From an uncultured Clostridia bacterium (GTDB taxonomy: Bacteria; Bacillota; Clostridia; TANB77; CAG-508): DNA of 19,967 nucleotides. Numbering within the stretch: position 1 is the stretch's first letter; each line of letters begins with the position of its first letter. A model generated the notes under the pieces. It was not told the DNA's origin, ran no database searches, and saw only the letters and a program-made list of their open reading frames with translations. Position numbers and translations under genes: made by a program. The stretch spans positions 1 to 19,967 of the forward strand of contig CANRBU010000012.1 of assembly GCA_947628925.1 (NCBI GenBank). Direction: 5' to 3'. Below are positions 7,985 to 16,872 of the stretch, one piece after another.

Positions 7985-9711
7985 ATGAAAAAAAGCAATG
8001 TACTTGTAAATATACTAAATATAATTACACAATTAGCTGCTACGTTGTGGATAGTGACTTTAAAGGTTAATAAAGTTGGTATACTATTTGATATGGAAAT
8101 AATAGTATTTTTAGGTTTAATTGTTATTCTTAACATAGCAACGATTATTATAAATATAATAGCAGGAATACGAAATCGAAAAAATAAAAAAAGCATAATG
8201 ATATTATATATAATAACAGCAATTTTATTTATAATCCAATCAGCAATATTTGTATTACGGAGTTTATATCGGAAGATCGGACTTTGATGAAATAATAAAT
8301 AGTCTGCTAATAAGTTATATATTGATATTTGTTACAACAATAATATTATTTTTGGTAAACAGAAAAACACCAAAGGATGAAAACAAAAATAAAAAAGAAT
8401 TAATAATTTTTATAATATTAATTATAATTGCTATATTATCTGTAATATTGCCTCATATATATAACAATATTATACTAGAAAAATTTTTCAAAACACCACT
8501 TAGCCAAGATAAAGAAATATTAAAAACTGATTACATATTTGCAATAAATGAAGAAACTGGTATTTGTGAAATACTAGATGAAAACGGAGAAATGCAAGCA
8601 TCTCTTGATGTAGATAAGATTAATGACATATCAGCCACAAATGTTATACAAAATGGTAAGAATAAGGGAATTTTAAAGTATGTAGTTGCAAAAAAAGATG
8701 ATAAAACATTAATTTTTAATATAAATAATATAAAAAATATAGAATGTATTTTGGAGTTTAAAAGTATTTTTGACATTGGAAATAGAATAACATCATCGAC
8801 CATTGAAAATGCTATAGGTGATGGGGGTGATGCTTATGAAAATGATATAGAAAGCAATGAGTTAGGACAAGAATTTTTATTGAAAATTGACTCCAAAGAA
8901 GAATTTAAAAAATTTGAAACAGAAGAAAACACTGCATATAAATATTTCGAAAACAAAAAATTTAATATACTATTACAAGTTTCCAAACGACAAATAGATA
9001 TCACAAGCGAAGAAATTGCAGATGAAAAAGAGGAATACTGGCTGATAAAACGGAGAAGATAAAATAAAATTAGAATGTGAAAATTTAATATATTGCAAAA
9101 AAGGAGACTTTTCGTATTATACATTGACTGATTATGATTCGTATGAAGAAGTAATTTATTTATACAATAATGGCACAATTCCATTTATTGGAGAAAATGA
9201 AAATGGATATTTTAAGTTAAATGGTGACAAAGTTGCAATAAATAAAAAATATATGTTTTTAGATGTAAACGATAATATAAATGTAATTGCCAAAGAAACA
9301 GTAGATAATCCATATTTAGTGGCGAATGTACCAGAGGCAATATTTATTGTAAATGATAAACTACAAGTTATAAGTGATACATATACTCAAGCAAGCATTA
9401 CACATAATTTTATCACTTTATCAAAAGAAGATGATGATGGAGATTTGACAAGTACCGTATGGAACAAAGAAGGAGAAAAAATACTGGAAAACCAAATGAT
9501 AAACAAAACACTAAATGACACTATTATAGTTACTAGAGAAAAATATAAAAGTGTAAAAGATGATTCAAAAACAAATTATATATATAAACTATATAATAAA
9601 GATGGAAAAATAAATGATAAGATATATTCTCAAATAGCAACAGTGCTTAACATGCAGTGGAAAGGATTATTAACAGATGTTTATGATGTATGGACATCAC
9701 AAGATGAATAA
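7985..9711 (+). CDS. Unknown multi-pass membrane protein with a large soluble part; needs two +1 frame changes
   Basis: I do not recognise the family. Read as 7985-8257, 8259-9050 and 9052-9711 it makes one 574-aa protein. About five hydrophobic helices lie in the first 160 residues (LNIITQLAATLWIV, IIVFLGLIVILNIA, IMILYIITAILFIIQSAIFVL, LLISYILIFVTTIILFLV, IFIILIIIAILSVILPHI). A soluble beta-rich part of about 410 residues follows, with loosely WG-like stretches such as NEETGICEILDENGE, VWNKEGEKIL and KLYNKDGKI. The start is the ATG at 7985 behind AAAAGGGG; an in-frame ATG at 7916 has no ribosome binding site. The three frames overlap only at the two CGG junctions, and the second and third pieces have only poorly placed TTG starts, so separate genes are unlikely. 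purH starts 26 bases downstream. Confidence 0.65.
8258..8262 (+). other. +1 frame junction 2 (zero frame TTA CGG AGT)
   Basis: The upstream frame reads ...FVL then CGG and stops at TGA 8285. The downstream frame is closed by TAA at 8232 and then runs open as GVYIGRSDFDE. Skipping the C at 8258 converts CGG-AGT into GGA-GTT. The junction falls at the end of the third membrane helix; without a shift a 100-aa three-helix protein would result. Confidence 0.75.
9051..9055 (+). other. +1 frame junction 3 (zero frame AAA CGG AGA)
   Basis: The zero frame reads WLIK, CGG, AGA, AGA, TAA (9060). The downstream frame is closed by two stops at 9043-9048 and then open as NGEDKIKLECEN. The shift is thus confined to 9049-9059, four zero-frame codons, of which CGG is the only unusual one. 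Skipping the C at 9051 gives GGA-GAA. Confidence 0.8.
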
Positions 9712-9737
9712 ATTAATAAAGAAAGGTAGGTATTTTT

Positions 9738-11285
9738 ATGAAAGCATTAATCAGTGTATCAGACAAAACAGGCATTGTAGATTTTGCAAAAAGATTGGAA
9801 AAACAAGGAGTAGAGATCATTTCAACAGGAGGAACATACAAAAAACTTAAAGAAGAAGGAGTCAAAGTTAAAGAAATATCAGAATTAACAGGATTTCCAG
9901 AATGTTTAGATGGTAGAGTAAAAACTTTACACCCAAAAGTTCATGCAGGAATTTTAGCAAGAAGAGATAAACCAGAACATATGCAACAATTACAAGATTT
10001 GAATATTTCTACAATTGATTTTGTAGTTGTAAATCTATATCCATTTAAACAAACAATTTTAAAAGATGGTGTAACAAGAGAAGAAGCGGTTGAAAACATA
10101 GATATTGGTGGACCTACAATGTTAAGAAGTGCTGCTAAAAATTATCAAGATGTAACAGTAATTACAAATCCAGAAGATTATGAAATTGTACTAAAAGAAT
10201 TAGAAGAAAATGGAGAAGTATCAAAAGAAACAAAATTTAGATTAATGCAAGAAGTTTTTGAGCATACTGCTAATTATGATGCAATGATTGCAAATTATTT
10301 AAAAGAACAAAGAAAAGATGAAAGCCTACCAGAAAAACTAACATTAACATATGAAAAAGTACAAGATATGCGCTATGGTGAAAATCCTCATCAAAAAGCA
10401 GCATTGTATAAAGAAATAGGAAAATGTGAAGGTTCTTTGACAACTGCAACACAATTAAATGGAAAAGAATTATCTTTCAATAACATAAATGATACAAATG
10501 GTGCTCTAGAATTATTAAAAGAATTTGAAGAACCAACAGTTGTAGCATGCAAACATGGAAATCCTTGTGGAGTTGGAAGTGATGCTGATATTTATAAGGC
10601 ATGGAGAAAAGCTTTTGAAGCAGACAAAACTTCTATATTTGGAGGCATTGTTGTAGTAAACAGAGAAGTAACTGAACAAATTGCAACAGAAATGCAAGAA
10701 ATCTTTTTAGAAGTTGTAGTTGCACCTTCTTATTCACCAAAAGCTTTAGAAATATTAAAAACAAAGAAAAATGTTAGAGTGCTAGAATTACCAAGCATTT
10801 CAGTAAAACAAAAAGAAAATGCATATGACATCAAAAAAATAAATGGTGGTGTTATTGTGCAAACAATAGATTCAAAATTATTAGATGAATATGAAGTAGT
10901 AACAGAAACTAAACCTACAAAAGAGCAATTAGAAGATATGTTATTTACTTGGAAAATTGTTAAATATGTAAAATCAAATGGAATTGCAATTGGAAAAAAC
11001 AAACAATCTATTGGAATTGGACCAGGTCAAGTAAACCGTATTTGGGCAACAAAACAAGCAGTAGAGCATGGTGAAGAATTAATAGAAAAAGGAATAACAA
11101 ATGGAGCTGTACTTGCATCAGATGCATTTTTCCCATTTTCAGATTGCGTGGAAGAAGCTCATAAAGCTGGTATTAAGGCAATTATTCAACCAGGTGGTTC
11201 TATAAAAGACCAAGACTCTATTGATAAATGTAATGAATATGGAATTACAATGATATTTACAAAAATGAGACATTTTAGACATTAA
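9738..11285 (+). CDS. purH: Bifunctional AICAR transformylase/IMP cyclohydrolase PurH
   Basis: Catalyses the last two steps of de novo IMP synthesis: formylation of AICAR with 10-formyl-THF, then ring closure. The 515-aa length is normal. The N-terminal cyclohydrolase domain starts ALISVSDKTGIVDFAKRL, with STGGTYKKL, LDGRVKTLHPKVHAGILARR and NLYPF; the C-terminal transformylase shows RYGENPHQKAA, KHGNPCGVG (Lys272-His273), SDAFFPFSD and GITMIFTKMRHFRH at the end. AAGAAAGG stands upstream of the ATG. Only 26 bases separate it from the upstream membrane-protein gene, so it is probably co-transcribed with that gene rather than with purEC. Confidence 0.98.
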   Translation: MKALISVSDKTGIVDFAKRLEKQGVEIISTGGTYKKLKEEGVKVKEISELTGFPECLDGRVKTLHPKVHAGILARRDKPEHMQQLQDLNISTIDFVVVNLYPFKQTILKDGVTREEAVENIDIGGPTMLRSAAKNYQDVTVITNPEDYEIVLKELEENGEVSKETKFRLMQEVFEHTANYDAMIANYLKEQRKDESLPEKLTLTYEKVQDMRYGENPHQKAALYKEIGKCEGSLTTATQLNGKELSFNNINDTNGALELLKEFEEPTVVACKHGNPCGVGSDADIYKAWRKAFEADKTSIFGGIVVVNREVTEQIATEMQEIFLEVVVAPSYSPKALEILKTKKNVRVLELPSISVKQKENAYDIKKINGGVIVQTIDSKLLDEYEVVTETKPTKEQLEDMLFTWKIVKYVKSNGIAIGKNKQSIGIGPGQVNRIWATKQAVEHGEELIEKGITNGAVLASDAFFPFSDCVEEAHKAGIKAIIQPGGSIKDQDSIDKCNEYGITMIFTKMRHFRH

Positions 11286-11310
11286 TACTTTAGAAAGGAA
11301 TGATACAATA

Positions 11311-12051
11311 ATGTTTAATTTTTCATTTGATAGAAGAACTTTATATATTATTATAGGTGTATTAATTTTAATAGGGGCATTGCAATATCTAGCAAATCCG
11401 GGACAATTATATAGTTTACTAATTAGTATTCCCGGAGTACTTGTTGCAATAACATTCCACGAATTTGCTCATGCATTTACAGCTGACAAATTGGGTGATG
11501 ATACAGCACGTAGAGAAGGAAGGCTTAGCCTAAACCCTAAAGATCACATAGACCCAATTGGAGGTCTAATGTTGCTAGTTGCAGGTTTTGGATGGGGAAA
11601 ACCAGTGCATGTTGACCCTAGAAATTATACAAGAAAATTATCAATGGAAAAAGGAGAAGCAATAGTATCAATAGCAGGACCACTTATGAATTTCATTGTA
11701 GCATTTATATTTTCTTTAATATATTGTGCTATATATAAATTTGCAGGATTAGCTTTTATTACATCAACAGTAGGAAGTGCGGTTTTGCTAATTATAGCAA
11801 GTGTGATTTCCATAAATATAGGTTTGGGAGTTTTTAACTTAATACCTTTACCACCACTAGATGGTTCAAAAGTATTAATTCCGTTTTTACCATATAATGC
11901 AAAAGAATGGTTTATAAACAATGAGCAAATATTTTATATAATATTTGTGTTAATTTGGATAACAGGAATAGCAGGAACTATTATTACTCCAGCAATTCAA
12001 GCAGTTAGTAATGGAATACTAAGTTTAGCACAATTTATTTTTGGATTATAA
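11311..12051 (+). CDS. Site-2 protease family (M50) membrane zinc metalloprotease
   Basis: A 246-aa integral membrane protein of the short M50B/YwhC-like class, which cleaves membrane-spanning substrates; the target is unknown. The zinc motif HEFAH is at residues 50-54, followed by LGDDTARREGRLSLNP and HIDPIGG. The second conserved motif, LIPLPPLDGS (Asp184), sits in a later membrane segment. Five or six hydrophobic stretches are visible, including one near the N-terminus (LYIIIGVLILIGAL). GAAAGGA precedes the ATG and purH ends 25 bases upstream. The neighbourhood is housekeeping and does not point to a specific substrate. Confidence 0.92.
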   Translation: MFNFSFDRRTLYIIIGVLILIGALQYLANPGQLYSLLISIPGVLVAITFHEFAHAFTADKLGDDTARREGRLSLNPKDHIDPIGGLMLLVAGFGWGKPVHVDPRNYTRKLSMEKGEAIVSIAGPLMNFIVAFIFSLIYCAIYKFAGLAFITSTVGSAVLLIIASVISINIGLGVFNLIPLPPLDGSKVLIPFLPYNAKEWFINNEQIFYIIFVLIWITGIAGTIITPAIQAVSNGILSLAQFIFGL

Positions 12052-12088
12052 TTAAATCTACCTATATTATGGGAAGGAATGAAATTAA

Positions 12089-13072
12089 ATGAAAGATATA
12101 ATTACACTTGGGATAGAATCAAGTTGTGATGAAACGGCAGTAGCTGTCATAAAAAACGGAAGAGAAATTTTATCTAATATCATAGATACGCAAATTCCAA
12201 TCCATGAAAAATATGGTGGAGTTGTGCCTGAAATTGCCTCTCGAAATCATATAGAGGCAATTTCTCGTGTAACCAAAAAAGCACTTAATGATGCAAAAAT
12301 AACTCTTGATGAAGTTGATGTGATTACACCAACTTATGGTCCGGGGCTTATAGGAGCTTTATTGGTTGGACTTTCATACGCAAAAGCACTTAGTTTTGCA
12401 AATAATAAGCCATTAGTAGGTCTAAACCATATAGAAGGTCATATTGCTGCAAACTATCTTACATACCCAAATTTACAACCACCTTTTTTATGTATGATGA
12501 TGTCAGGTGGAAATACACAAATTGTACATGTAAAAGATTATTGCGAATTTGAAGTCTTAGGCAAAACACGTGATGATGCAATAGGAGAAGCATTTGACAA
12601 AGTTGCTAGAGTTGTTGGCTTAGGGTATCCAGGAGGTCCAAAAGTGGACAAACTTGCAGAAGAAGGAAAACCAACAATAGAGTTACCAAAAACACATTTT
12701 GATAATCTAGATTTTAGTTTTAGTGGAATAAAAACAGCAGTAATAAATTTAAATCATAAAATGCCAGATATAAATAAAGCAGACTTATGTGCAAGTTTTG
12801 AAAAAACTATGACAGAAATTTTAGTTGAAAATATCCAAAAAGCAATACAAGCAACAGGAATTCATACTGTGGCTTTGGCAGGAGGAGTATCTGCAAACAA
12901 GTATATAAGAAAAGCATTTTTAGATTTACCAAACACAAAAGTATATATGCCTGATTTGAAATTGTGTACAGATAATGCAGCTATGATAGGCTCAGCAGGA
13001 TATTATAACTATATGGCAGGAAAAAGAAGTGATTTAAATCTTAATGCTGTTGCAAATTTGAAATTATGTTGA
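12089..13072 (+). CDS. tsaD: tRNA N6-adenosine threonylcarbamoyltransferase TsaD
   Basis: Transfers threonylcarbamoyl to A37 of ANN-decoding tRNAs, working with TsaB, TsaE and the carbamoyl-AMP maker TsaC/YwlC, none of which is in this window. The 327-aa protein has the ASKHA fold and Kae1/TsaD signatures: GIESSCDET at the N-terminus, the metal-binding HIEGH at residues 114-118, MSGGNTQ, DDAIGEAFDKVAR, GYPGGP, FSFSGIKTA, ALAGGVSANKYIR and TDNAAMIG near the C-terminus. GGGAAGGA precedes the ATG. It lies 37 bases after the M50 gene. Confidence 0.97.
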   Translation: MKDIITLGIESSCDETAVAVIKNGREILSNIIDTQIPIHEKYGGVVPEIASRNHIEAISRVTKKALNDAKITLDEVDVITPTYGPGLIGALLVGLSYAKALSFANNKPLVGLNHIEGHIAANYLTYPNLQPPFLCMMMSGGNTQIVHVKDYCEFEVLGKTRDDAIGEAFDKVARVVGLGYPGGPKVDKLAEEGKPTIELPKTHFDNLDFSFSGIKTAVINLNHKMPDINKADLCASFEKTMTEILVENIQKAIQATGIHTVALAGGVSANKYIRKAFLDLPNTKVYMPDLKLCTDNAAMIGSAGYYNYMAGKRSDLNLNAVANLKLC

Positions 13073-13103
13073 TATAAATTTTAATAAAAAGGAATGTGAT
13101 AAT

Positions 13104-13811
13104 ATGGCGATATTTGCAATAGGTGACTTACATTTATCTTTTCAAGAAAATAAGCCAATGAGTGTCTTTGGAGATAATTGGGAAGGCTATGAAGAAAAAA
13201 TAAAAAACAGTTGGAAAAATCAAGTCGCAGAAAATGATACTGTGCTACTACTTGGTGATTTTTCTTGGTCTATGTACTTAGAAAATTGTATTGCTGATTT
13301 TGCCTATTTACAAGAACTACCAGGAGAAAAAATTTTATTAAAAGGAAACCATGATTATTGGTGGTCAACTCTAAATAAAATGAGAAATTTTATTAAAGAA
13401 AATAATTTTAAATCAATAGATTTTATGCATAATAATAGTTATTTTCGTGATGGCTATATAATAGCAGGAACACGTGGATGGACACAATCAAATGATGAAG
13501 AAGATAAAAGAATTGTTGCAAGAGAGGTTATTAGATTAGAATTATCAATAAAAGATGGCATTGAAAAATATGGTAATGATAAGCCAATAATAATTTGTAT
13601 GCATTACCCACCAATAACAAGTTTTAACTTACAAAATAATATACAATCACCTTTTATTGAACTTATGAAACAATATAATATACAAAAGTGTATTTATGGA
13701 CACTTGCATAGTATGGCAATTCAGGAGGCAATACAAGGTACAGTTGATGGGATAGACTTAAAACTAGTTAGTGCAGATGCTTTAAATTTTGAAGTTATAA
13801 AAATTCAGTAA
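13104..13811 (+). CDS. Calcineurin-like metallophosphoesterase
   Basis: A 235-aa cytoplasmic phosphoesterase with a two-metal centre; substrate unknown. The metal-ligand motifs appear in family order: D8-L-H10, GDFSW with Asp52, GNHDYWW with Asn82-His83, MHYPP with His167, and GHLH at 199-202. The complete motif set implies an active enzyme. It resembles the small predicted phosphohydrolases (COG1768-like) common in Clostridia. AAAAGGA is upstream of the ATG, and it fits between tsaD and recG in a probable operon. Confidence 0.9.
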   Translation: MAIFAIGDLHLSFQENKPMSVFGDNWEGYEEKIKNSWKNQVAENDTVLLLGDFSWSMYLENCIADFAYLQELPGEKILLKGNHDYWWSTLNKMRNFIKENNFKSIDFMHNNSYFRDGYIIAGTRGWTQSNDEEDKRIVAREVIRLELSIKDGIEKYGNDKPIIICMHYPPITSFNLQNNIQSPFIELMKQYNIQKCIYGHLHSMAIQEAIQGTVDGIDLKLVSADALNFEVIKIQ

Positions 13812-13852
13812 AAATTGAAATTTTAATGTTTCAGAAAGGAACAAAGTTAATA

Positions 13853-15905
13853 GTGGTTGATTTAGGAAAAGATGTAAAATATATAAAAGGTGTTGGACCA
13901 AACAGAGCAGAACTATTAAATAAATTAAAAATTTTTACATTGCAAGACTTGATTACATATTACCCAAGGACATATCAAGATAGGAGTAAACCAAAAACAT
14001 TATTTGAATGTGTAGATGGAGAAGAAGCTTTAATAGAGGTTGTTGCAACAAGCAAAGTTGTAGAAACACGTTTTGGCAAAAAAACTATGCAAAAATTAAT
14101 GATAGGAGATGAAACAGCTAGTGCTGAGGCAGTATGGTTTAATCAAACATATCTAAAGACAAAATTTAGCATAGGTAAGAAATATCGAATGTATGGAAAA
14201 ATAGATAAAAAATATAGAAAAATTCAAGTATTATCACCTGTATTTGATGAATATGGCTTTACACAAAACACAGGAAGAATTATACCAATATATCCATTAA
14301 CATATAGTTTATCACAAAATATACTCAGAAAGATTATGGAAAATGCAATAGAAGAAACTTATGGTAACATTTTAGAAACACTACCAGAATATTTAATAAA
14401 AAAATATAATTTACCATCAATAAATCAAGCAATAAAAGATATTCATTTTCCAAAGGAATTAAAAGATTTTCAAAAAGCACGAGAACGCTTAGTGTTTGAA
14501 GAATTACTTATGACACAATTAGCTTTATTAAAATTAAAATATTATGATATAGAAAAAGTTCAAGGAATCGCTTTTTCAGAACAATACAAGATTGAAGAAA
14601 TGACAAAGCAATTTCCATTTACTTTAACAAATGCACAAAAGAAGGTTTTACAAGAAATTGAAAAAGATATGGAATCATCTAAAATGATGAATAGATTATT
14701 ACAAGGAGATGTTGGCTCAGGGAAAACGGCAATTGCAATGTGTTCAGCATATAAAGCAGTTAAAAGTGGATATCAAGCAGTTATTATGGCACCAACTGCT
14801 ATTTTAGCAACTCAACATTTAGAAAGTTTTGAAAATATATTTTCTAATTTAGGAATTAGGTGTGAATTGCTTATTTCTGGAATTAGTAAAAATAAAAAAG
14901 AAGATATTTTGCAAAGATTAAAAAATGGAGAAATTGACATTTTAATAGGAACACATGCAGTTTTAGAAGATAATGTAGAATTCAAAAAGCTAGGGTTAGT
15001 TGTAACAGATGAACAACATAGGTTTGGAGTTAGACAAAGAAATAAAATTGCAACAAAAGGAGAAAATCCAGATGTTTTAGTTATGTCTGCAACACCTATT
15101 CCAAGAACATTGGCATTGATTCTTTATGGAGATTTGGATATTTCTATTATTGATGAATTGCCACCAAACAGGAAAAAAATTGAAACTTTTGCAGTAACAA
15201 AACGAATGCAAGAAAGAGTAGACAATTTTATAAGAAAACAACTTGAAGAAGGTAGACAAGCATATATTGTGTGTCCACTAGTAGAAGAAGGAGAAGACAA
15301 TAATTTAAAATCAGTTATTGAATTAGCTGAAAAATATCAAAAAGAGATTTTACCACAATACCACATTGCATATTTACATGGAAAAATGCGACCAAAAGAA
15401 AAAGATGAAATTATGCTAAAATTTAAAAATCATGAAATTGATGTTTTAGTTTCAACAACTGTAATTGAAGTAGGAGTTGATGTTCCAAATAGCAATATAA
15501 TGGTTATAGAGGATGCACAAAGATTTGGGCTAGCAACACTTCATCAATTACGAGGTAGAGTTGGAAGAGGAAAATATCAATCATACTGTATTTTAAAATA
15601 TGAAGGAAATAATGATACAATTCGTAAGAGAATGAAGGTTATGTGTGAGACAAATGATGGATTTATAATATCAGAAAAAGATTTAGAATTACGTGGAAGT
15701 GGAGATTTTTTTGGAACAATGCAACATGGATTACCAGAATTTAAAATTGCCAATTTGTTTGAAGATACTCAAATTCTAAAAAAAGTACAAATAGTTGCGC
15801 GGAGAAATTATGGATAAAGATGCAGACCTAAAACTACCAGAAAATAAGCTTTTACAAATAGTTGTAAATCGAAAATTAGAAAGTTTGGGAACAGGAACAT
15901 TATAA
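13853..15905 (+). CDS. recG: ATP-dependent DNA helicase RecG, needing a +1 frame change at codon 650
   Basis: RecG remodels stalled replication forks and branched DNA. It has an N-terminal wedge/OB region (YIKGVGPNRAELL, then YPRTYQDRS), Walker A GDVGSGKTA (Lys291), the DEQH box (Asp386), VMSATPIPRTLAL, the motif VI region HQLRGRVGRG, and the C-terminal ELRGSGDFFGTMQHGLPEFKIANLFED element. In the zero frame the protein ends at TAA 15815-15817 soon after KKVQIVA. Skipping the C at 15800 continues GEIMDKDADLKLPENKLL to TAA 15903-15905, matching the usual RecG tail and giving about 683 aa. I prefer the GTG at 13853, 12 bases after AGAAAGGA; the ATG at 13826 (nine more residues) has no ribosome binding site. 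Confidence 0.9.
15800..15804 (+). other. +1 frame junction 4 (zero frame GCG CGG AGA)
   Basis: The shifted frame is closed by TAG at 15792-15794 and the zero frame by TAA at 15815, so the change is confined to about seven codons. Skipping the C of CGG at 15800 gives GGA-GAA and the family-typical RecG C-terminus (DADLKLPENKLL). This is the best-supported of the four junctions because the expected protein on both sides is known. Confidence 0.85.
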
Positions 15906-15907
15906 TC

Positions 15908-15936
15908 TTGACCTTAAATAAATTATGTGATACACT
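15908..15936 (+). promoter_or_regulatory. Promoter of the dapF-dapL run
   Basis: TTGACC (15908-15913) and TACACT (15931-15936) are 17 bases apart, three bases after the frame-shifted recG stop. The roughly 100-base leader holds a small hairpin (TGCGA 15994-15998 with TCGCA 16005-16009) without a T run; no known lysine riboswitch fold fits. Confidence 0.65.
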
Positions 15937-16037
15937 AAGACCAATAAAACATAATTATGTTTTATAACAAATATAATTACCTTAGGTTAATGGTGCGAAA
16001 AAAATCGCATTATATACCAGAAAGGGATGAACGTAAA

Positions 16038-16871
16038 ATGATTAAATTTACAAAAATGCAAGGGCTAGGGAATGATTATGTATATATTGATGCCATCCAT
16101 CAGGAAATCAATGAACCATCATCTCTAGCTCAATTTGTCAGCAATAGGAACTTTGGAGTTGGCTCAGACGGGTTAATTTTAATTTGTAAAAGTGATGTTG
16201 CTGATTTTAAGATGAGGATGTTTAATAGTGATGGAAGCGAAGCTGAGATGTGTGGAAATGGCATAAGATGTGTTGGAAAATTTGTTTATGACAAAGGTCT
16301 AACAAATAAAACAGAACTTGCTATTGAAACATTAGCAGGAATTAAGTATTTACAGCTAAATGTAAAAAATGGAAAAGTTGAAACTGTAAGAGTAGACATG
16401 GGAGAACCAATATTAGAACCTAGTAAAATTCCTGTAAAAAGCACAGAAAATCCAGTTAAAAATTTACATGTTAATGTAGAAGGAAATGAATTTGTATTAA
16501 CATGTGTATCAATGGGAAATCCACATGCAGTGACCATTGTGAATAATGTAAAACAATTTGATGTTGCAAAATATGGAAAAGTCTTAGAAGTTGATCAAGC
16601 ATTTCCTAAACGTATTAATGTGGAGTTTGCAGAAATTATTGATAAAGAAAATATAAAAATGAGAGTATGGGAAAGAGGAGCAGGAGAAACTTTAGCATGT
16701 GGCACAGGTGCGTGTGCAAGTCTTGTGGCTTGTAGCATTAATGGATATTCAAATAGAAAAGCAACAATAGAATTGTTGGGAGGAGATTTGCAAATTGAAT
16801 GGAACGAAAATGATAACCATGTATATATGACAGGACCTGCAGTGACTGTTTTTGAAGGAGGAATGGAGTAA
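16038..16871 (+). CDS. dapF: Diaminopimelate epimerase DapF
   Basis: Interconverts LL- and meso-diaminopimelate, the last step before lysine and a precursor of peptidoglycan. The protein is 277 aa from the ATG at 16038. The two catalytic cysteines are visible: Cys72 in EMCGNGIRC and Cys221 in ACGTGACAS, with MQGLGNDYVYID at the N-terminus. An open frame extends upstream to 15957, but AAAGGG at 16021-16026 stands 11 bases before the ATG at 16038 and the family begins there, so the shorter start is chosen. dapL follows after one base. Confidence 0.97.
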   Translation: MIKFTKMQGLGNDYVYIDAIHQEINEPSSLAQFVSNRNFGVGSDGLILICKSDVADFKMRMFNSDGSEAEMCGNGIRCVGKFVYDKGLTNKTELAIETLAGIKYLQLNVKNGKVETVRVDMGEPILEPSKIPVKSTENPVKNLHVNVEGNEFVLTCVSMGNPHAVTIVNNVKQFDVAKYGKVLEVDQAFPKRINVEFAEIIDKENIKMRVWERGAGETLACGTGACASLVACSINGYSNRKATIELLGGDLQIEWNENDNHVYMTGPAVTVFEGGME

Positions 16872-16872
16872 G

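Noticed and set aside
9124..9711. Separate gene starting at TTG 9124
   Set aside because: The frame is open upstream to 9049, directly at the CGG junction, and the nearest AAGGAG is 17 bases away, so this is better read as the third part of the membrane protein.
2281..11437. Other CGGAG strings (2281, 6321, 7692, 8585, 11433) as frameshift sites
   Set aside because: In all of these the C is the third base of the preceding codon and GGA is already in frame, so no shift is needed. Only CGG placed in frame coincides with breaks.
13982..13987. In-frame AGG-AGT in recG as another +1 site
   Set aside because: The protein continues in the same frame with the expected YPRTYQDRSKPK, so this AGG is read as Arg. 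It shows that AGG-AG alone does not cause a frame change.
15994..16009. Hairpin upstream of dapF as terminator or lysine riboswitch
   Set aside because: The stem is only five base pairs with no T run, and the leader is far too short for a lysine riboswitch.
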